Below, piece by piece: positions 1-7,813 of a stretch of 56,488 bases of DNA. Origin of the DNA: Alphaproteobacteria bacterium (GTDB lineage Bacteria; Pseudomonadota; Alphaproteobacteria; CAAGCB01; CAG-977); the NCBI GenBank assembly GCA_024413465.1, contig JAKSVU010000009.1, forward strand, positions 1 to 56,488, in the 5' to 3' direction. Made by a program: the position numbers and the translations under genes. A model generated the notes under the pieces. That model was not told where the DNA came from and searched no databases. It worked only from the letters and a program-made list of their open reading frames with translations. Every line of letters begins with the position of its first letter. The first letter of the stretch is position 1.

Positions 1-2
1 TC

Positions 3-92
3 GGCGTCATGAACTTCGTTCATCCCCTATCATGGGGCAATAAGTTTGGCGTCATAAACTGCATTTATCCCCTTAAAAGTGGCAGTATTATC
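3..92. repeat. Two copies of a 45-bp tandem repeat at the window edge
   Basis: The plus strand reads GGCGTCAT(G/A)AACT at position 3 and again at position 48, a period of 45 bases. Each copy continues with a TTCATCCCC-like stretch and then a GGCA-(A/G)TA-like tail. Each copy has a short inverted repeat around its centre (ATGAAC/GTTCAT or ATAAA/TTTAT on the minus strand). A period of 45 bases equals 15 codons. Read on the minus strand the cores give G-M-N-E-V-H-D-A and G-I-N-A-V-Y-D-A, but stop codons lie between them, so this is either a decayed repeat gene or a noncoding repeat. The array may continue beyond base 1. Confidence 0.6.
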
Positions 93-142
93 TTATCAAG
101 ATTATTTGCCTCTCCCTACAAGGCGAGGTAAATAATTGGAAA

Positions 143-173
143 TAAAAAAACCTTGAAACAAACGTTTTCAAGG
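143..173 (-). terminator. Rho-independent terminator of tRNA-Val(GAC)
   Basis: On the minus strand CCTTGAAA pairs with TTTCAAGG around a seven-base loop and is followed by a run of seven T. It lies about 10 bases downstream of the tRNA-Val CCA end. Confidence 0.85.
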
Positions 174-182
174 CCTTCATAA

Positions 183-257
<75 letters not shown>

Positions 258-346
258 AAAAATCTTGCATTTTCAAACAAGATGGCTTATGCTTAAATCG
301 TTTTTTTTAAAAATGCAAGTAAAAAATATAAAAAAGGATAAAAATT

Positions 347-1201
347 TTGGCGTCTGTTTCAAATATTCCAGCTTTTAAGGTTGAAAAAATATTTTCGCCA
401 AAATGTGAATTGCTTTTATCCTGTCCTCACTGTGGAACGTATTATCCACCTCGTTTGTTTGAATTATCGGATTTAACACTTGAAGATTTTCATACGTTCG
501 AAGATGCAGGATTAAATGATTTAATTTCTTTTGCTTCACCCATGGGGATTCCCTATATTTGTGGAAATTATGGTCGAGCTTGGATTGATTTAAATCGTCA
601 TTGGCTTGAAATGGATGAACACATTTTTGCTGAAAAATTACCGTATAAGTTTATAAATTCCAGTTTAGTACAGCAAGGATATGGGGTTATTCCAACAAAA
701 ATATCTGCAACTAAACCTATTTATAAACAGCTTCTTCAATTTAAAGAAATACGGGATCGTATAGATAATATTTACCAACCCTATCATTTGATGTTAGAAA
801 CAATGATTCAGAAAAACGTTATCAAGTTTAATCGTTCAGTTTTATTAGATATTCATTCTATGCCTGTTTTACCGGAACAATATTGGATTCGTGGTCGTGC
901 ACCGGATATTGTTTTGGGAACAAATGATGGAAAATCATGCAGTTCTGAACTTGCAAAATTTGTTTTTGATACGCTTCAAAATATCGGGTTTAACGTTGTC
1001 ATGAATATGCCTTTTACAGGGGCATTTACAACAAGGTATTATGGACGACCAAATATCAAATCTCACGTGATTCAAATTGAAATTTCCAGAAATTTATATT
1101 GGGATAGTGTAAAGTATAAACCTAAAGATACGTTTTCTGACGTTCGTTCTCAAATGACAAAATTTATTCAAGCAGTGATTAATTTTATAAAACAAAAATG
1201 A
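347..1201 (+). CDS. N-formylglutamate amidohydrolase family protein
   Basis: This 284-residue protein belongs to the N-formylglutamate amidohydrolase (HutG-type) family, metal-dependent amidases that release formate or a related acyl group from N-acyl glutamate. Typical motifs are visible: RAWIDLNR near residue 75, LLDIHSMP near 165, RAPDIVLG, and a C-terminal block with GRPNIKSHVIQIEISR. The start is TTG, chosen because an AAGGAT ribosome site lies 7 bases upstream and no better ATG precedes the conserved region. The stop overlaps the next gene's ATG by 4 bases, so the two are translationally coupled. No other histidine-degradation gene is nearby, so the true substrate is uncertain. Confidence 0.82.
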   Translation: MASVSNIPAFKVEKIFSPKCELLLSCPHCGTYYPPRLFELSDLTLEDFHTFEDAGLNDLISFASPMGIPYICGNYGRAWIDLNRHWLEMDEHIFAEKLPYKFINSSLVQQGYGVIPTKISATKPIYKQLLQFKEIRDRIDNIYQPYHLMLETMIQKNVIKFNRSVLLDIHSMPVLPEQYWIRGRAPDIVLGTNDGKSCSSELAKFVFDTLQNIGFNVVMNMPFTGAFTTRYYGRPNIKSHVIQIEISRNLYWDSVKYKPKDTFSDVRSQMTKFIQAVINFIKQK

Positions 1202-1983
1202 AAAAGTGGTTGGTTTTATTTTGTTTAATTTCTTGTCCCGTTTTTGCCATAGAAGACGAACTTCTTTGTTTGCGTCAAACGTATTTACAAGAAAAAAGAC
1301 AAGGGATACAACCCAATTTATTATCAGCAATTACTTTAGTTGAAACAGGAAGATATTCAAAAAAATATCCGACGGGGGTAGCTTGGCCATGGACTGTTCA
1401 TGACGGAGAAAAAGGATATTTTTATGATACGAAAGCAGAAGCAAAAAATGCTGTTAGAGAACTTCAAAAACAAGGATTTGATAGTATTGACGTAGGATGT
1501 ATGCAGATTAATTTGAAATATCATCCAGATGCTTTTGATTCTTTAGATGATGCATTTGATCCTCAAAAAAACGTTGCTTATGCAGGAAATTTTTTAAAAA
1601 AGATGTATGAGCAAACAAAATCATGGGGAAAGGCAGCAACAGCTTATCATTCAAAGGTACAAGAAAAAGGAAGAGTATATGAAGATAAGTTGCTTGAAAA
1701 GTTTGATAAATTGACAAAATTTGGAAATCCGGCACAAGATATTCGAGTGGACGTCAAAGCAAAAAATAAAGAAAAAAAGGAAAAATTAAAACAAATAAAA
1801 CCTCCTGTTCAAAAAAAAGAATTAGATGATTTGCCTGTTCGTCGGATATTAGCGGGGTCTCCGGAAAGTAAGGAACAAGCAGCTTCTTGGCGTAAACAAA
1901 AAATTGATGAATATATGGCGAAGCGTCATCCAAAGGAAGTTGAAGAACCTATTTTTGAAGATTTGAGATCAAATCAGAATTAG
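1198..1983 (+). CDS. Secreted lytic transglycosylase (SLT/GH23-like)
   Basis: This 261-residue protein has an N-terminal signal peptide (MKKWLVLFCLISCPVFA) and a soluble lytic transglycosylase domain over roughly residues 35-165. The likely catalytic glutamate is E49 in LVETG, followed by the family features VGCMQINL and AATAYHS. Such enzymes cleave the MurNAc-GlcNAc bond of peptidoglycan in the periplasm, leaving anhydroMurNAc ends. The last 90 residues are Lys/Glu-rich and look disordered. It overlaps the upstream amidohydrolase gene by 4 bases. Short transglycosylases of this kind often serve secretion systems, but no such partner lies next to it. Confidence 0.85.
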   Translation: MKKWLVLFCLISCPVFAIEDELLCLRQTYLQEKRQGIQPNLLSAITLVETGRYSKKYPTGVAWPWTVHDGEKGYFYDTKAEAKNAVRELQKQGFDSIDVGCMQINLKYHPDAFDSLDDAFDPQKNVAYAGNFLKKMYEQTKSWGKAATAYHSKVQEKGRVYEDKLLEKFDKLTKFGNPAQDIRVDVKAKNKEKKEKLKQIKPPVQKKELDDLPVRRILAGSPESKEQAASWRKQKIDEYMAKRHPKEVEEPIFEDLRSNQN

Positions 1984-2006
1984 AAAAAAATTTTAGACAA
2001 AAAAAC

Positions 2007-2034
2007 TTGTTTTTTTTGATAGATTATTTATAAT
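2007..2034 (+). promoter_or_regulatory. Predicted sigma70-type promoter of the RNase J-like gene
   Basis: A TTGTTT -35 hexamer, 16-base spacer and perfect TATAAT -10 hexamer end 31 bases before the start codon at 2066. Confidence 0.6.
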
Positions 2035-2065
2035 AGGTTAAATAAATATTTTGGGGTGAATAATA

Positions 2066-3676
2066 ATGTCAGAAGAAAAAGGTTTATACTGGTCCCCTCG
2101 TGGTGGAAATAATGCACGAGATTTTTGGGGAAGTTGCCACGCTTTTACATCTAAACAAGAAGATCCAAAAACTGGGAAAATGGAACGAGATACCATTTTA
2201 ATTGACTTGGGCCAACATGAACAAACCCGCGATTACGAAAATGGCATATACGACAAAGTCGTTCCTGCATTAGCTGATATGATTGAAGTTCCAGGATATC
2301 CACCTCCTGCTGAAGATAAAAGATGTCGGGCACTTTTGTTATCTCATGGTCATTCTGATCATATTGGTGCTGTTGCAACGTACGTTCAAATGGGAGCTAA
2401 ATTACCGCCTATTTTCTGTTCAAAAATGACAGCAAATTTATTGGAAAAAGATTTTATTGAGGCTGGTATAGATGAATCCAAATGGCCAGTTATCAATGAA
2501 ATTAATGCTGGTGATACTTTGGAATTTGGTAATATAAAAGTCAGAACAATGTCTGCAAGCCATTCTGTTCCTGGGGCTTTTAGTTTTAAAGTTTCAAATG
2601 ATGAAGCGACAATTTTCCATACGGGTGATACAAAAGGTGATCCCTCTTCTTTCTTGCACGGTGGTGTTAATTTTGGTGATTATGAAAAAATTGTCAGCGA
2701 AGGTCCAATTGATTTAATGACGTTTGATGGGACGACGGCAACTGTTCCTGGTCATGCAACTTATGAAGCTGACGTCAATAAAGCATACAGTGATTTAATC
2801 AAGAAACATTCTGATAAACAAATGATTTTACCAATGGCTCCTGCTCATGCGGAACGTATGGCTGCAATTATAGATGCATGTGCTAAAAATGGTAAAAACG
2901 TGATTTTACAAGGTGGTCCAGTAATGGATGCAACGTACCTTGGTTTAAAAGATTCAGGATATGATTTACAAAAATATTATCCAAATATCCAGATCGTTGG
3001 TGGAAAAAGTGAACATGCTGAAAAATTAGATCCAAAAACAACAGTTGTTTTAACAGCTGGTATTTATGGTGAAGCAAATGCTCCGTTAGCTCAGTTTTGT
3101 CGTGGAAATGACAAGGCAATGCATATTGAACCAGATGCTGTTATCATTACACCTTTGATCGGGACGCGCAGTGAAAGATTAGCTAAATTATTGGCAGAAT
3201 GTCCAAAAACAAAAAATTTGATTACGTATACAGCGAAAGACGTTCCAAATTTATATGGATCAGGCCATGCTCAACGCGATGATTTTATTAAAATTGCTGA
3301 AAAGCTACAACCAAAAACTGTTGCTCCGATTCATGCTTCTACAAAATTAGCCAATAAATTGAATGATATGGCTTCAGAGTTGGGATATGGAACTCTTGGC
3401 CGTCAAATCAGAAATGGTGAAAGTGTTAAAGTAACATCCAAAGGATGTGAAGTGATTGAAAATGAAAATCAAAACTGGTTTGGATGGTCTAAAGCAACAA
3501 TGGATAGACCACCAGAGATGTTTAAGGATGAATACTATACGAATGAAGCTGCTCGTGCAGAAATTGAAAAACACAAAAGAGCATATTATGAGAAACGTAT
3601 AGGAAAAGTACCACAAAATCCTAAAAAAACATCTTTCAAGGAAATGTTGGCGAAACAATATCAAAGAGGTAGATAA
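2066..3676 (+). CDS. RNase J-like metallo-beta-lactamase / beta-CASP hydrolase
   Basis: This 536-residue protein has the complete two-zinc site of beta-CASP nucleases: HGHSDH at residues 94-99, H166 in ASHSVPG, D188 in FHTGDTK and a late histidine in VAPIHAS. These match the RNase J ligand set. The beta-CASP insert (GPIDLMTFDGT, PAHAERMAAII, VVLTAGIYGE, ITPLIGTRSE) lies between. The enzyme is therefore probably a ribonuclease acting on RNA 5' ends. The N-terminus (residues 1-85) is unlike classical RNase J, which opens with a Gly-rich GGVGEIG motif, and the C-terminal 80 residues are unusual, so it is a divergent branch. An SD-like GGGGTG lies upstream. The small gene at 3679 follows after 2 bases. 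Confidence 0.75.
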   Translation: MSEEKGLYWSPRGGNNARDFWGSCHAFTSKQEDPKTGKMERDTILIDLGQHEQTRDYENGIYDKVVPALADMIEVPGYPPPAEDKRCRALLLSHGHSDHIGAVATYVQMGAKLPPIFCSKMTANLLEKDFIEAGIDESKWPVINEINAGDTLEFGNIKVRTMSASHSVPGAFSFKVSNDEATIFHTGDTKGDPSSFLHGGVNFGDYEKIVSEGPIDLMTFDGTTATVPGHATYEADVNKAYSDLIKKHSDKQMILPMAPAHAERMAAIIDACAKNGKNVILQGGPVMDATYLGLKDSGYDLQKYYPNIQIVGGKSEHAEKLDPKTTVVLTAGIYGEANAPLAQFCRGNDKAMHIEPDAVIITPLIGTRSERLAKLLAECPKTKNLITYTAKDVPNLYGSGHAQRDDFIKIAEKLQPKTVAPIHASTKLANKLNDMASELGYGTLGRQIRNGESVKVTSKGCEVIENENQNWFGWSKATMDRPPEMFKDEYYTNEAARAEIEKHKRAYYEKRIGKVPQNPKKTSFKEMLAKQYQRGR

Positions 3677-3678
3677 AG

Positions 3679-3885
3679 ATGACTCTATTGATTGAGATTG
3701 CTCAAAAATTAGAAGAAAAGTATCCTAAAACGGATTTGATAGGTGTATCAGATGCTGATTTAGGCAAGATGCTAGCAACAGTCGGTGAACATGCAAATCA
3801 TGATTCGAAATGGTTGAATAAGTTAAAAATAGCTTGGACTTCTGCTCGTACGAGTGAAGATGATATTACGCTCCCGTACGATTAA
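3679..3885 (+). CDS. Small protein of 68 residues, unknown (weakly IscX-like)
   Basis: This short acidic protein starts 2 bases after the RNase J-like gene, behind an AGAGG ribosome site inside that gene's end, so the two are cotranscribed. The sequence is predicted mostly helical, with no signal peptide or cysteine. The pattern IAQKLEEKYP near the start, a central D-L, and a late AW recall the fold of the iron-sulfur assembly protein IscX, but the acidic helix that defines IscX is poorly matched. A role as partner or regulator of the nuclease is inference from position only. A terminator-like hairpin follows at 3923. Confidence 0.6.
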   Translation: MTLLIEIAQKLEEKYPKTDLIGVSDADLGKMLATVGEHANHDSKWLNKLKIAWTSARTSEDDITLPYD

Positions 3886-3922
3886 ATTCGCTTGATTTTC
3901 ATTCATTTTTTTTTATAAAATA

Positions 3923-3951
3923 CTCTTATCTTTAACAGATAGGGGTTTTTT
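3923..3951 (+). terminator. Probable terminator before glk
   Basis: CTCTTATC pairs with GATAGGGG (two G-T pairs) around a seven-base loop and is followed by six T. It ends only 6 bases before the glucokinase ATG, so it could also act in the glk leader. Confidence 0.5.
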
Positions 3952-3957
3952 ATATAT

Positions 3958-4902
3958 ATGACAAACTTGGTTGCTGATATTGGTGGGACAAATGCACGAT
4001 TTGCTTTGTGTGATGAACATGGAATAATTTCGAACGTTCAAATTTATCCTTGTAAAAAATTCAAACATTTTTCTGATGTTGTCAAAAAATTTATTACAGA
4101 ATCAAAAGTTGAAATTCAAAAAGCAGCGATGGCAATTGCATGTCCTATTACAGGAGATCACGTTCAATTTACAAATTGTAAGTGGGAATTTTCAATTTCA
4201 GAATTACAACAGCAATTTAAGTTTGAAAAATTGGAAATCGTTAATGATTTTGTTGCTCAGGCCTATGCTGTTCCAGAATTAACGAGTGATGACGTAATTA
4301 AAATAGGCGAAGGATTAGCTAAAGCAGATGCTCCAATAGGGGTAATTGGACCGGGGACAGGATTAGGCGTTTCCTTTTTAATTCCTCAAAATGGTTCTTA
4401 TATTGCTATTCCTGGGGAAGGAGGACATGCTACAGTTTCAGCAACGTCTAACAGACAAATGGACGTTCTTTCTATTTTGTATCGTCAATATGGCCACGTT
4501 TCTGCAGAACGCGTTATTTCAGGTCAAGGATTAAGTAATATCTATAATGCCCTTCGTTTGTTGACAAATGAATCTTCTTTGGTTTTACCTCCGGAAGATA
4601 TTTTTGATTTAGCTATCAAAGGGGATAATCTTGGATTCGAAGCTGTCAATATGATGTTTGATATGTTGGGAACGTTTGCAGGTAATCTTGCTTTGACAAT
4701 TGGGGCTTTTGGTGGAATTTATATTGCAGGAGGAATTATTCCTCGTCCTGCTAATCTGAATTTGTTTATTCAATCAGATTTCAGAAAAAAATTTGTTGAA
4801 AAAGGCCGTTTCCAAGCTTATTTGAATCAGATTCCAACGCTGGTAATGGCATCTAAAAATCCAGCTTTTTTGGGGTTATCCTATCTGATAAAAAAAATGT
4901 GA
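3958..4902 (+). CDS. glk: Glucokinase
   Basis: This 314-residue protein matches the bacterial glucokinase family (Glk, non-ROK), which phosphorylates glucose to glucose-6-phosphate with ATP in the cytoplasm. Visible motifs are the phosphate-binding DIGGTNARF at residues 7-15, VNDFVAQAYAVP near 97, GPGTGLGVSFL near 127, and PGEGGHATVSA followed by VISGQGLSNIYN. Length is normal for the family (about 320). No clear SD is seen; the AT-rich leader carries the hairpin ending at 3951. It stands alone between the RNase J-like operon and tRNA-Asp. Confidence 0.93.
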   Translation: MTNLVADIGGTNARFALCDEHGIISNVQIYPCKKFKHFSDVVKKFITESKVEIQKAAMAIACPITGDHVQFTNCKWEFSISELQQQFKFEKLEIVNDFVAQAYAVPELTSDDVIKIGEGLAKADAPIGVIGPGTGLGVSFLIPQNGSYIAIPGEGGHATVSATSNRQMDVLSILYRQYGHVSAERVISGQGLSNIYNALRLLTNESSLVLPPEDIFDLAIKGDNLGFEAVNMMFDMLGTFAGNLALTIGAFGGIYIAGGIIPRPANLNLFIQSDFRKKFVEKGRFQAYLNQIPTLVMASKNPAFLGLSYLIKKM

Positions 4903-4921
4903 TTATTTTATAAAAAAAATC

Positions 4922-4950
4922 TTGATTTTGTAAAATATTTTGGATATAAA
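4922..4950 (+). promoter_or_regulatory. Predicted promoter of tRNA-Asp
   Basis: TTGATT and TATAAA hexamers are separated by 17 bases and lie 13 bases before the mature tRNA 5' end. Confidence 0.7.
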
Positions 4951-4962
4951 CATACCTGTCGC

Positions 4963-5040
4963 GGGGGTGTAGCTCAGTTTGGTTAGAGTAACGGCCTGTC
5001 ACGCCGTGGGTCGCGGGTTCGAGCCCCGTCGCTCCCGCCA
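4963..5040 (+). tRNA. tRNA-Asp(GTC)
   Basis: Full cloverleaf with acceptor GGGGGTG/CGCTCCC, anticodon stem ACGGC/GCCGT, loop CTGTCAC (anticodon GTC), T arm GGTTCGAGCC, discriminator G and encoded CCA. Discriminator G is typical of tRNA-Asp. Confidence 0.96.
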
Positions 5041-5043
5041 TTT

Positions 5044-5073
5044 AAAAAAAGCTTCCATTTGGAAGCTTTTTTT
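5044..5073. terminator. Bidirectional terminator between tRNA-Asp and the leader-peptide gene
   Basis: GCTTCC/GGAAGC stem with a four-base loop, flanked by seven A on one side and seven T on the other, so it can stop transcription from either direction. The two flanking genes converge on it. Confidence 0.88.
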
Positions 5074-5075
5074 AG

Positions 5076-5210
5076 TTACTTTCTTTTAGGAGCAAGAGGG
5101 TGCCCATCTTTACGTTCGTCTTCTTTATTATTTCCCCCTCCTGTAATTTGTGATAATTCGTTATCGTTTAATTCGATTTTTTCTGCTTCTTTTTTTTCTG
5201 TTTGGTTCAT
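5076..5210 (-). CDS. Small peptide (44 aa) with double-glycine leader motif
   Basis: An unannotated-size ORF of 44 residues begins MNQTEKKEAEK and contains IELNDNELSQITGGG at residues 12-26. This is the classical pattern of bacteriocin/pheromone leaders cut after Gly-Gly by peptidase-containing ABC transporters (conserved LxxxEL..I.GG). Cleavage would leave a strongly hydrophilic core of about 18-19 residues rich in K, D, E and N, ending LAPKRK. An AAAGGAGG ribosome site lies about 9 bases before ATG. A dedicated promoter (5249-5273) and terminator frame it. No transporter gene is adjacent. The peptide reading is firm; its secretion and activity are inference. Confidence 0.75.
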   Translation of the reverse strand: MNQTEKKEAEKIELNDNELSQITGGGNNKEDERKDGHPLAPKRK

Positions 5211-5248
5211 AATGTTTTTCCTCCTTTATCAAAACCTTATACCCTTAT

Positions 5249-5273
5249 AACGAATGAATTTAAAATTGGTTAC
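5249..5273 (-). promoter_or_regulatory. ECF-like promoter P1: GTAAC-N16-CGTT
   Basis: On the minus strand GTAAC (5273-5269) and CGTT (5252-5249) are separated by exactly 16 bases, and the box ends 38 bases before the peptide ATG. The surrounding block TTTTTGTAAC...ATTTT...TTCATTCGTTATA recurs upstream of the two other small-peptide genes at 10506-10530 and 56340-56364. The spacing and CGTT match the EcfG general-stress consensus (GGAAC-N16/17-CGTT), with GTAAC in place of GGAAC. Confidence 0.6.
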
Positions 5274-5296
5274 AAAAAAAATTGAAAATATTGAGA

Positions 5297-5327
5297 AATA
5301 AAAAATCCCCTTAATATTTAAGAGGAT
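5297..5327 (-). terminator. Terminator downstream of plsX
   Basis: On the minus strand ATCCTCTTAA pairs with TTAAGGGGAT around a three-base loop, followed by a T-rich run. It lies just past the plsX stop at 5349. Confidence 0.75.
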
Positions 5328-5348
5328 CTTCTATAGAATTTTGATAAA

Positions 5349-6413
5349 TTATTTATCTGATTTTTGTTCAGTGTCTGTTAAAAGTTTAATCTTTTCAATC
5401 TGTGTTGCAATATAGCCACGCAAATCATTTTGAACTGCATTATAAGCGACACGCAATGCTCGTGAAAATCCATAAGCATCTGCTCCGCCATGACTTTTAA
5501 TTGAAATGCCTTTTAAACCAACTAACATCGCGCCGTTATAATTTCCTGGATTCATTTTCTTTTTCATTGCTTTCATGACAGGGATGAAAAAGACAGCGCC
5601 TAATTTTGCTAAGAAACTTTGTTTAATAAAATCTTTTAATAAACCAATCATTAAACGAGCAGTTCCTTCAACAGCTTTCAAAGCGATGTTGCCTGAAAAT
5701 CCATCAGAAACGAAAACATCAACGGATCCTTTTCCCAAATCATCAGATTCAACGAATCCTTTAAATTGACTTGCGTAATCTGATTCGCGTAAAATTTGAG
5801 CAGCTTCACGCAACTCTTCGCGACCTTTGATTTCTTCGGAACCGATGTTTAAGATACCAATCGACGGTTTTTCACGCTTTAAAACTGCACGGGCATAAGC
5901 TTCACCCATCACAGCAAATTCAACGAGATTGCGTGTGTCACATTCGGTATTTGCACCTAAGTCTAACATCACGTGTTCGCCTATACGATTCGGCATAATG
6001 GAAGCTAATGCTGGACGATGAATGCCAGGCATTGTTCCAAGGATAATTTTAGATAAAGCCATTAAAGCTCCTGTATTGCCGGAACTGACAATTGCAGAAG
6101 CTTCATTATGCTTTACGGATTCGATTGCTTTCCACAGACTGGAATCACGCCCTGTACGGACAGCGACAGATGGTTTTTCATCTGAAGCAATATATCCCGT
6201 TGTATGGACAAAGGAATAATAATCAGAGGATATTCCATATTTCTTTATCAAAGGCATCACTTTTTCTTCGTCACCGAAAATCAAGTATTTGACGTCGATA
6301 TGATCTGCTTTATTGTTGTCTAAAGCTAACTTAATCCCAGCAATCACACTATCTGGAGCATGATCACCACCCATAGCATCAACTGCTATAACTACTGGTT
6401 GATTATTTTCCAT
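5349..6413 (-). CDS. plsX: Phosphate acyltransferase PlsX
   Basis: This 354-residue protein matches PlsX, which converts acyl-ACP to acyl-phosphate for membrane phospholipid synthesis. Motifs are IAVDAMGGDHAPDSVIAG at the start, SSGNTGALMALS near residue 111, HVMLDLGANTECD, NIGSEEIKG and VSDGFSGNIALK. The operon order is DUF177-rpmF-plsX on the minus strand, as in most proteobacteria. Unlike the common arrangement, no fabH follows; the operon ends in a terminator at 5297-5327. Length is normal. Confidence 0.96.
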   Translation of the reverse strand: MENNQPVVIAVDAMGGDHAPDSVIAGIKLALDNNKADHIDVKYLIFGDEEKVMPLIKKYGISSDYYSFVHTTGYIASDEKPSVAVRTGRDSSLWKAIESVKHNEASAIVSSGNTGALMALSKIILGTMPGIHRPALASIMPNRIGEHVMLDLGANTECDTRNLVEFAVMGEAYARAVLKREKPSIGILNIGSEEIKGREELREAAQILRESDYASQFKGFVESDDLGKGSVDVFVSDGFSGNIALKAVEGTARLMIGLLKDFIKQSFLAKLGAVFFIPVMKAMKKKMNPGNYNGAMLVGLKGISIKSHGGADAYGFSRALRVAYNAVQNDLRGYIATQIEKIKLLTDTEQKSDK

Positions 6414-6431
6414 TATATATTCTGACCAAAA

Positions 6432-6629
6432 TTATTTGTCAGCTTTTTCTTCTTTTTTAGCAACAACGACTTCTTTACCGTCGTAGTAACCGCATTCAGA
6501 ACATACATGATGTGGGCGTTTGATTTCACCACAATTTGGACATTCCATTACAGCGTTGCTTTTTAATGCCAAATGAGAACGGCGCATATCGCGTGCTGAT
6601 TTGGATTTTTTGCTTCTTGGTGTAGCCAT
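6432..6629 (-). CDS. rpmF: 50S ribosomal protein bL32
   Basis: The 65-residue protein begins [19 protein letters not shown], the usual L32 start, and carries the [20 protein letters not shown] zinc ribbon with all four cysteines. The reading frame stays open to 6716, but the extra 29 residues upstream are not L32-like and no ribosome site supports them; the start at 6629 has the family N-terminus and a GAAGAGAG-type SD. It lies between DUF177 and plsX. Confidence 0.96.
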   Translation of the reverse strand: MATPRSKKSKSARDMRRSHLALKSNAVMECPNCGEIKRPHHVCSECGYYDGKEVVVAKKEEKADK

Positions 6630-6722
6630 TTTATTTACTCTCTTCAAAAAATAATGTTCATAAATGAACGAAAAAAACTCAAAAGCTCTTTTAACTAATT
6701 TTTTCGCACTTTTCAAGTGTTT

Positions 6723-7235
6723 TTACGATTTTTTCAACTTTTCTAGAACGGAAAAAGGATTATCTTCCTCTTTTGGTTCAATTTTATCCACAAAAACAGC
6801 ACCTTCTGCACGAGCATAGGGGTTAATTGATAATGAAAAATATTCGACAGCCAATTCACCAACGTCGATTTTATTATCAATCAAATCTTCAGTTTCCACT
6901 TCATCGGGGGAAATATCAATTTCTTTTAGTGGAACGTAATCGTCTGCCACACTTTCATAAATGACTTCAAAATCATCACTGACAGGGTTTTCAATTTCAG
7001 CGAGAGTGACAGCACAACTTTGTTTTACGATGCCACTTACATGGCCTGTAACATGGATTTTATGTTTTGTAATTGGTTTGACGGTAACTTCCAAATCAAA
7101 ACTTTCAACGCTGATGACTCCAAAACGAGAGGCTAAATTAGCGCGTTGTTGTTCTGTTGCAGAAGCTTTAATCACTTTTCCATCATTAGGCAGATGATCT
7201 GTTCTGACAATAATAGATAATTCATTTTCTTGCAT
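6723..7235 (-). CDS. DUF177 / YceD family protein
   Basis: This 170-residue acidic protein belongs to the YceD/DUF177 family, almost always encoded upstream of rpmF and linked to 23S rRNA accumulation. The central block ITKHKIHVTGHVSGIVKQSC is the typical HV.G...A.v...C pattern, and YVPLKEIDISPDEVETEDLI continues the family core. The gene starts the DUF177-rpmF-plsX operon and diverges from bamE with a gap of about 67 bases to the bamE start. Confidence 0.88.
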   Translation of the reverse strand: MQENELSIIVRTDHLPNDGKVIKASATEQQRANLASRFGVISVESFDLEVTVKPITKHKIHVTGHVSGIVKQSCAVTLAEIENPVSDDFEVIYESVADDYVPLKEIDISPDEVETEDLIDNKIDVGELAVEYFSLSINPYARAEGAVFVDKIEPKEEDNPFSVLEKLKKS

Positions 7236-7302
7236 AATTTTCTTCCTTTTTTAATGGATGTATTGTATCAAAGTAGTGTTTGGATGCAAGGACGGATTTG
7301 AT

Positions 7303-7755
7303 ATGATTAAAAAATTTTTAGTTCTTTTTTCTGTGTTGTCAGTTTTGATGGGATGTACTCAAATGATTGACGTCCACGGGGATAAATTGTCTGATGAAGA
7401 ACTTGATCAAAAATTATCAAAGTTGGAATCCGGACGCACAACTTATACTGAAGTCAAAGAAATTTTAGGGACTCCGTCTGCAGTTACGTCGTTTGATTCA
7501 GAAAAATGGTTTTACATTTACTCAGAGGGAAAAAGACAGGCTTTTTATCAGCCAGAGGAAATAGCTCGTTCTTCTGTGATGATTAATTTTGATGACAATG
7601 GTGTTTTTACTTCATACGAAAGAAAGACGATGGCTGATGGTAGATCAGTTGTTCCAAATCCGGAAAGTACTCCTTTAAATGCTGAAGAACTTTCTTTTTA
7701 TGAACAAGTTACAGAAAGCATTGGTAAATTTGGAACAAATCAACCAGTTTATTAA
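7303..7755 (+). CDS. bamE: Outer membrane assembly lipoprotein BamE (SmpA/OmlA)
   Basis: The 150-residue protein has a lipoprotein signal (MIKKFLVLFSVLSVLMGC, lipidation at C18) and a BamE domain, including LESGRTTYTEVKEILGTPS and WFYIYSEGKRQAF. BamE is a lipoprotein of the BAM complex that inserts beta-barrels into the outer membrane. I place the start at 7303, behind an AAGGACGG ribosome site, because the extra residues of the longer frame from 7258 would destroy the lipoprotein signal. Divergent from the yceD operon, as in other alphaproteobacteria. Confidence 0.88.
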   Translation: MIKKFLVLFSVLSVLMGCTQMIDVHGDKLSDEELDQKLSKLESGRTTYTEVKEILGTPSAVTSFDSEKWFYIYSEGKRQAFYQPEEIARSSVMINFDDNGVFTSYERKTMADGRSVVPNPESTPLNAEELSFYEQVTESIGKFGTNQPVY

Positions 7756-7766
7756 ACTTTTTTCTC

Positions 7767-7795
7767 TTGACCTTTAATCAGCACAGTTTTATAAA
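7767..7795 (+). promoter_or_regulatory. Predicted promoter of tRNA-Val(CAC)
   Basis: TTGACC, a 17-base spacer and TATAAA, ending 18 bases before the mature tRNA. Confidence 0.75.
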
Positions 7796-7813
7796 AAAAC
7801 ATCGATTTTAATC

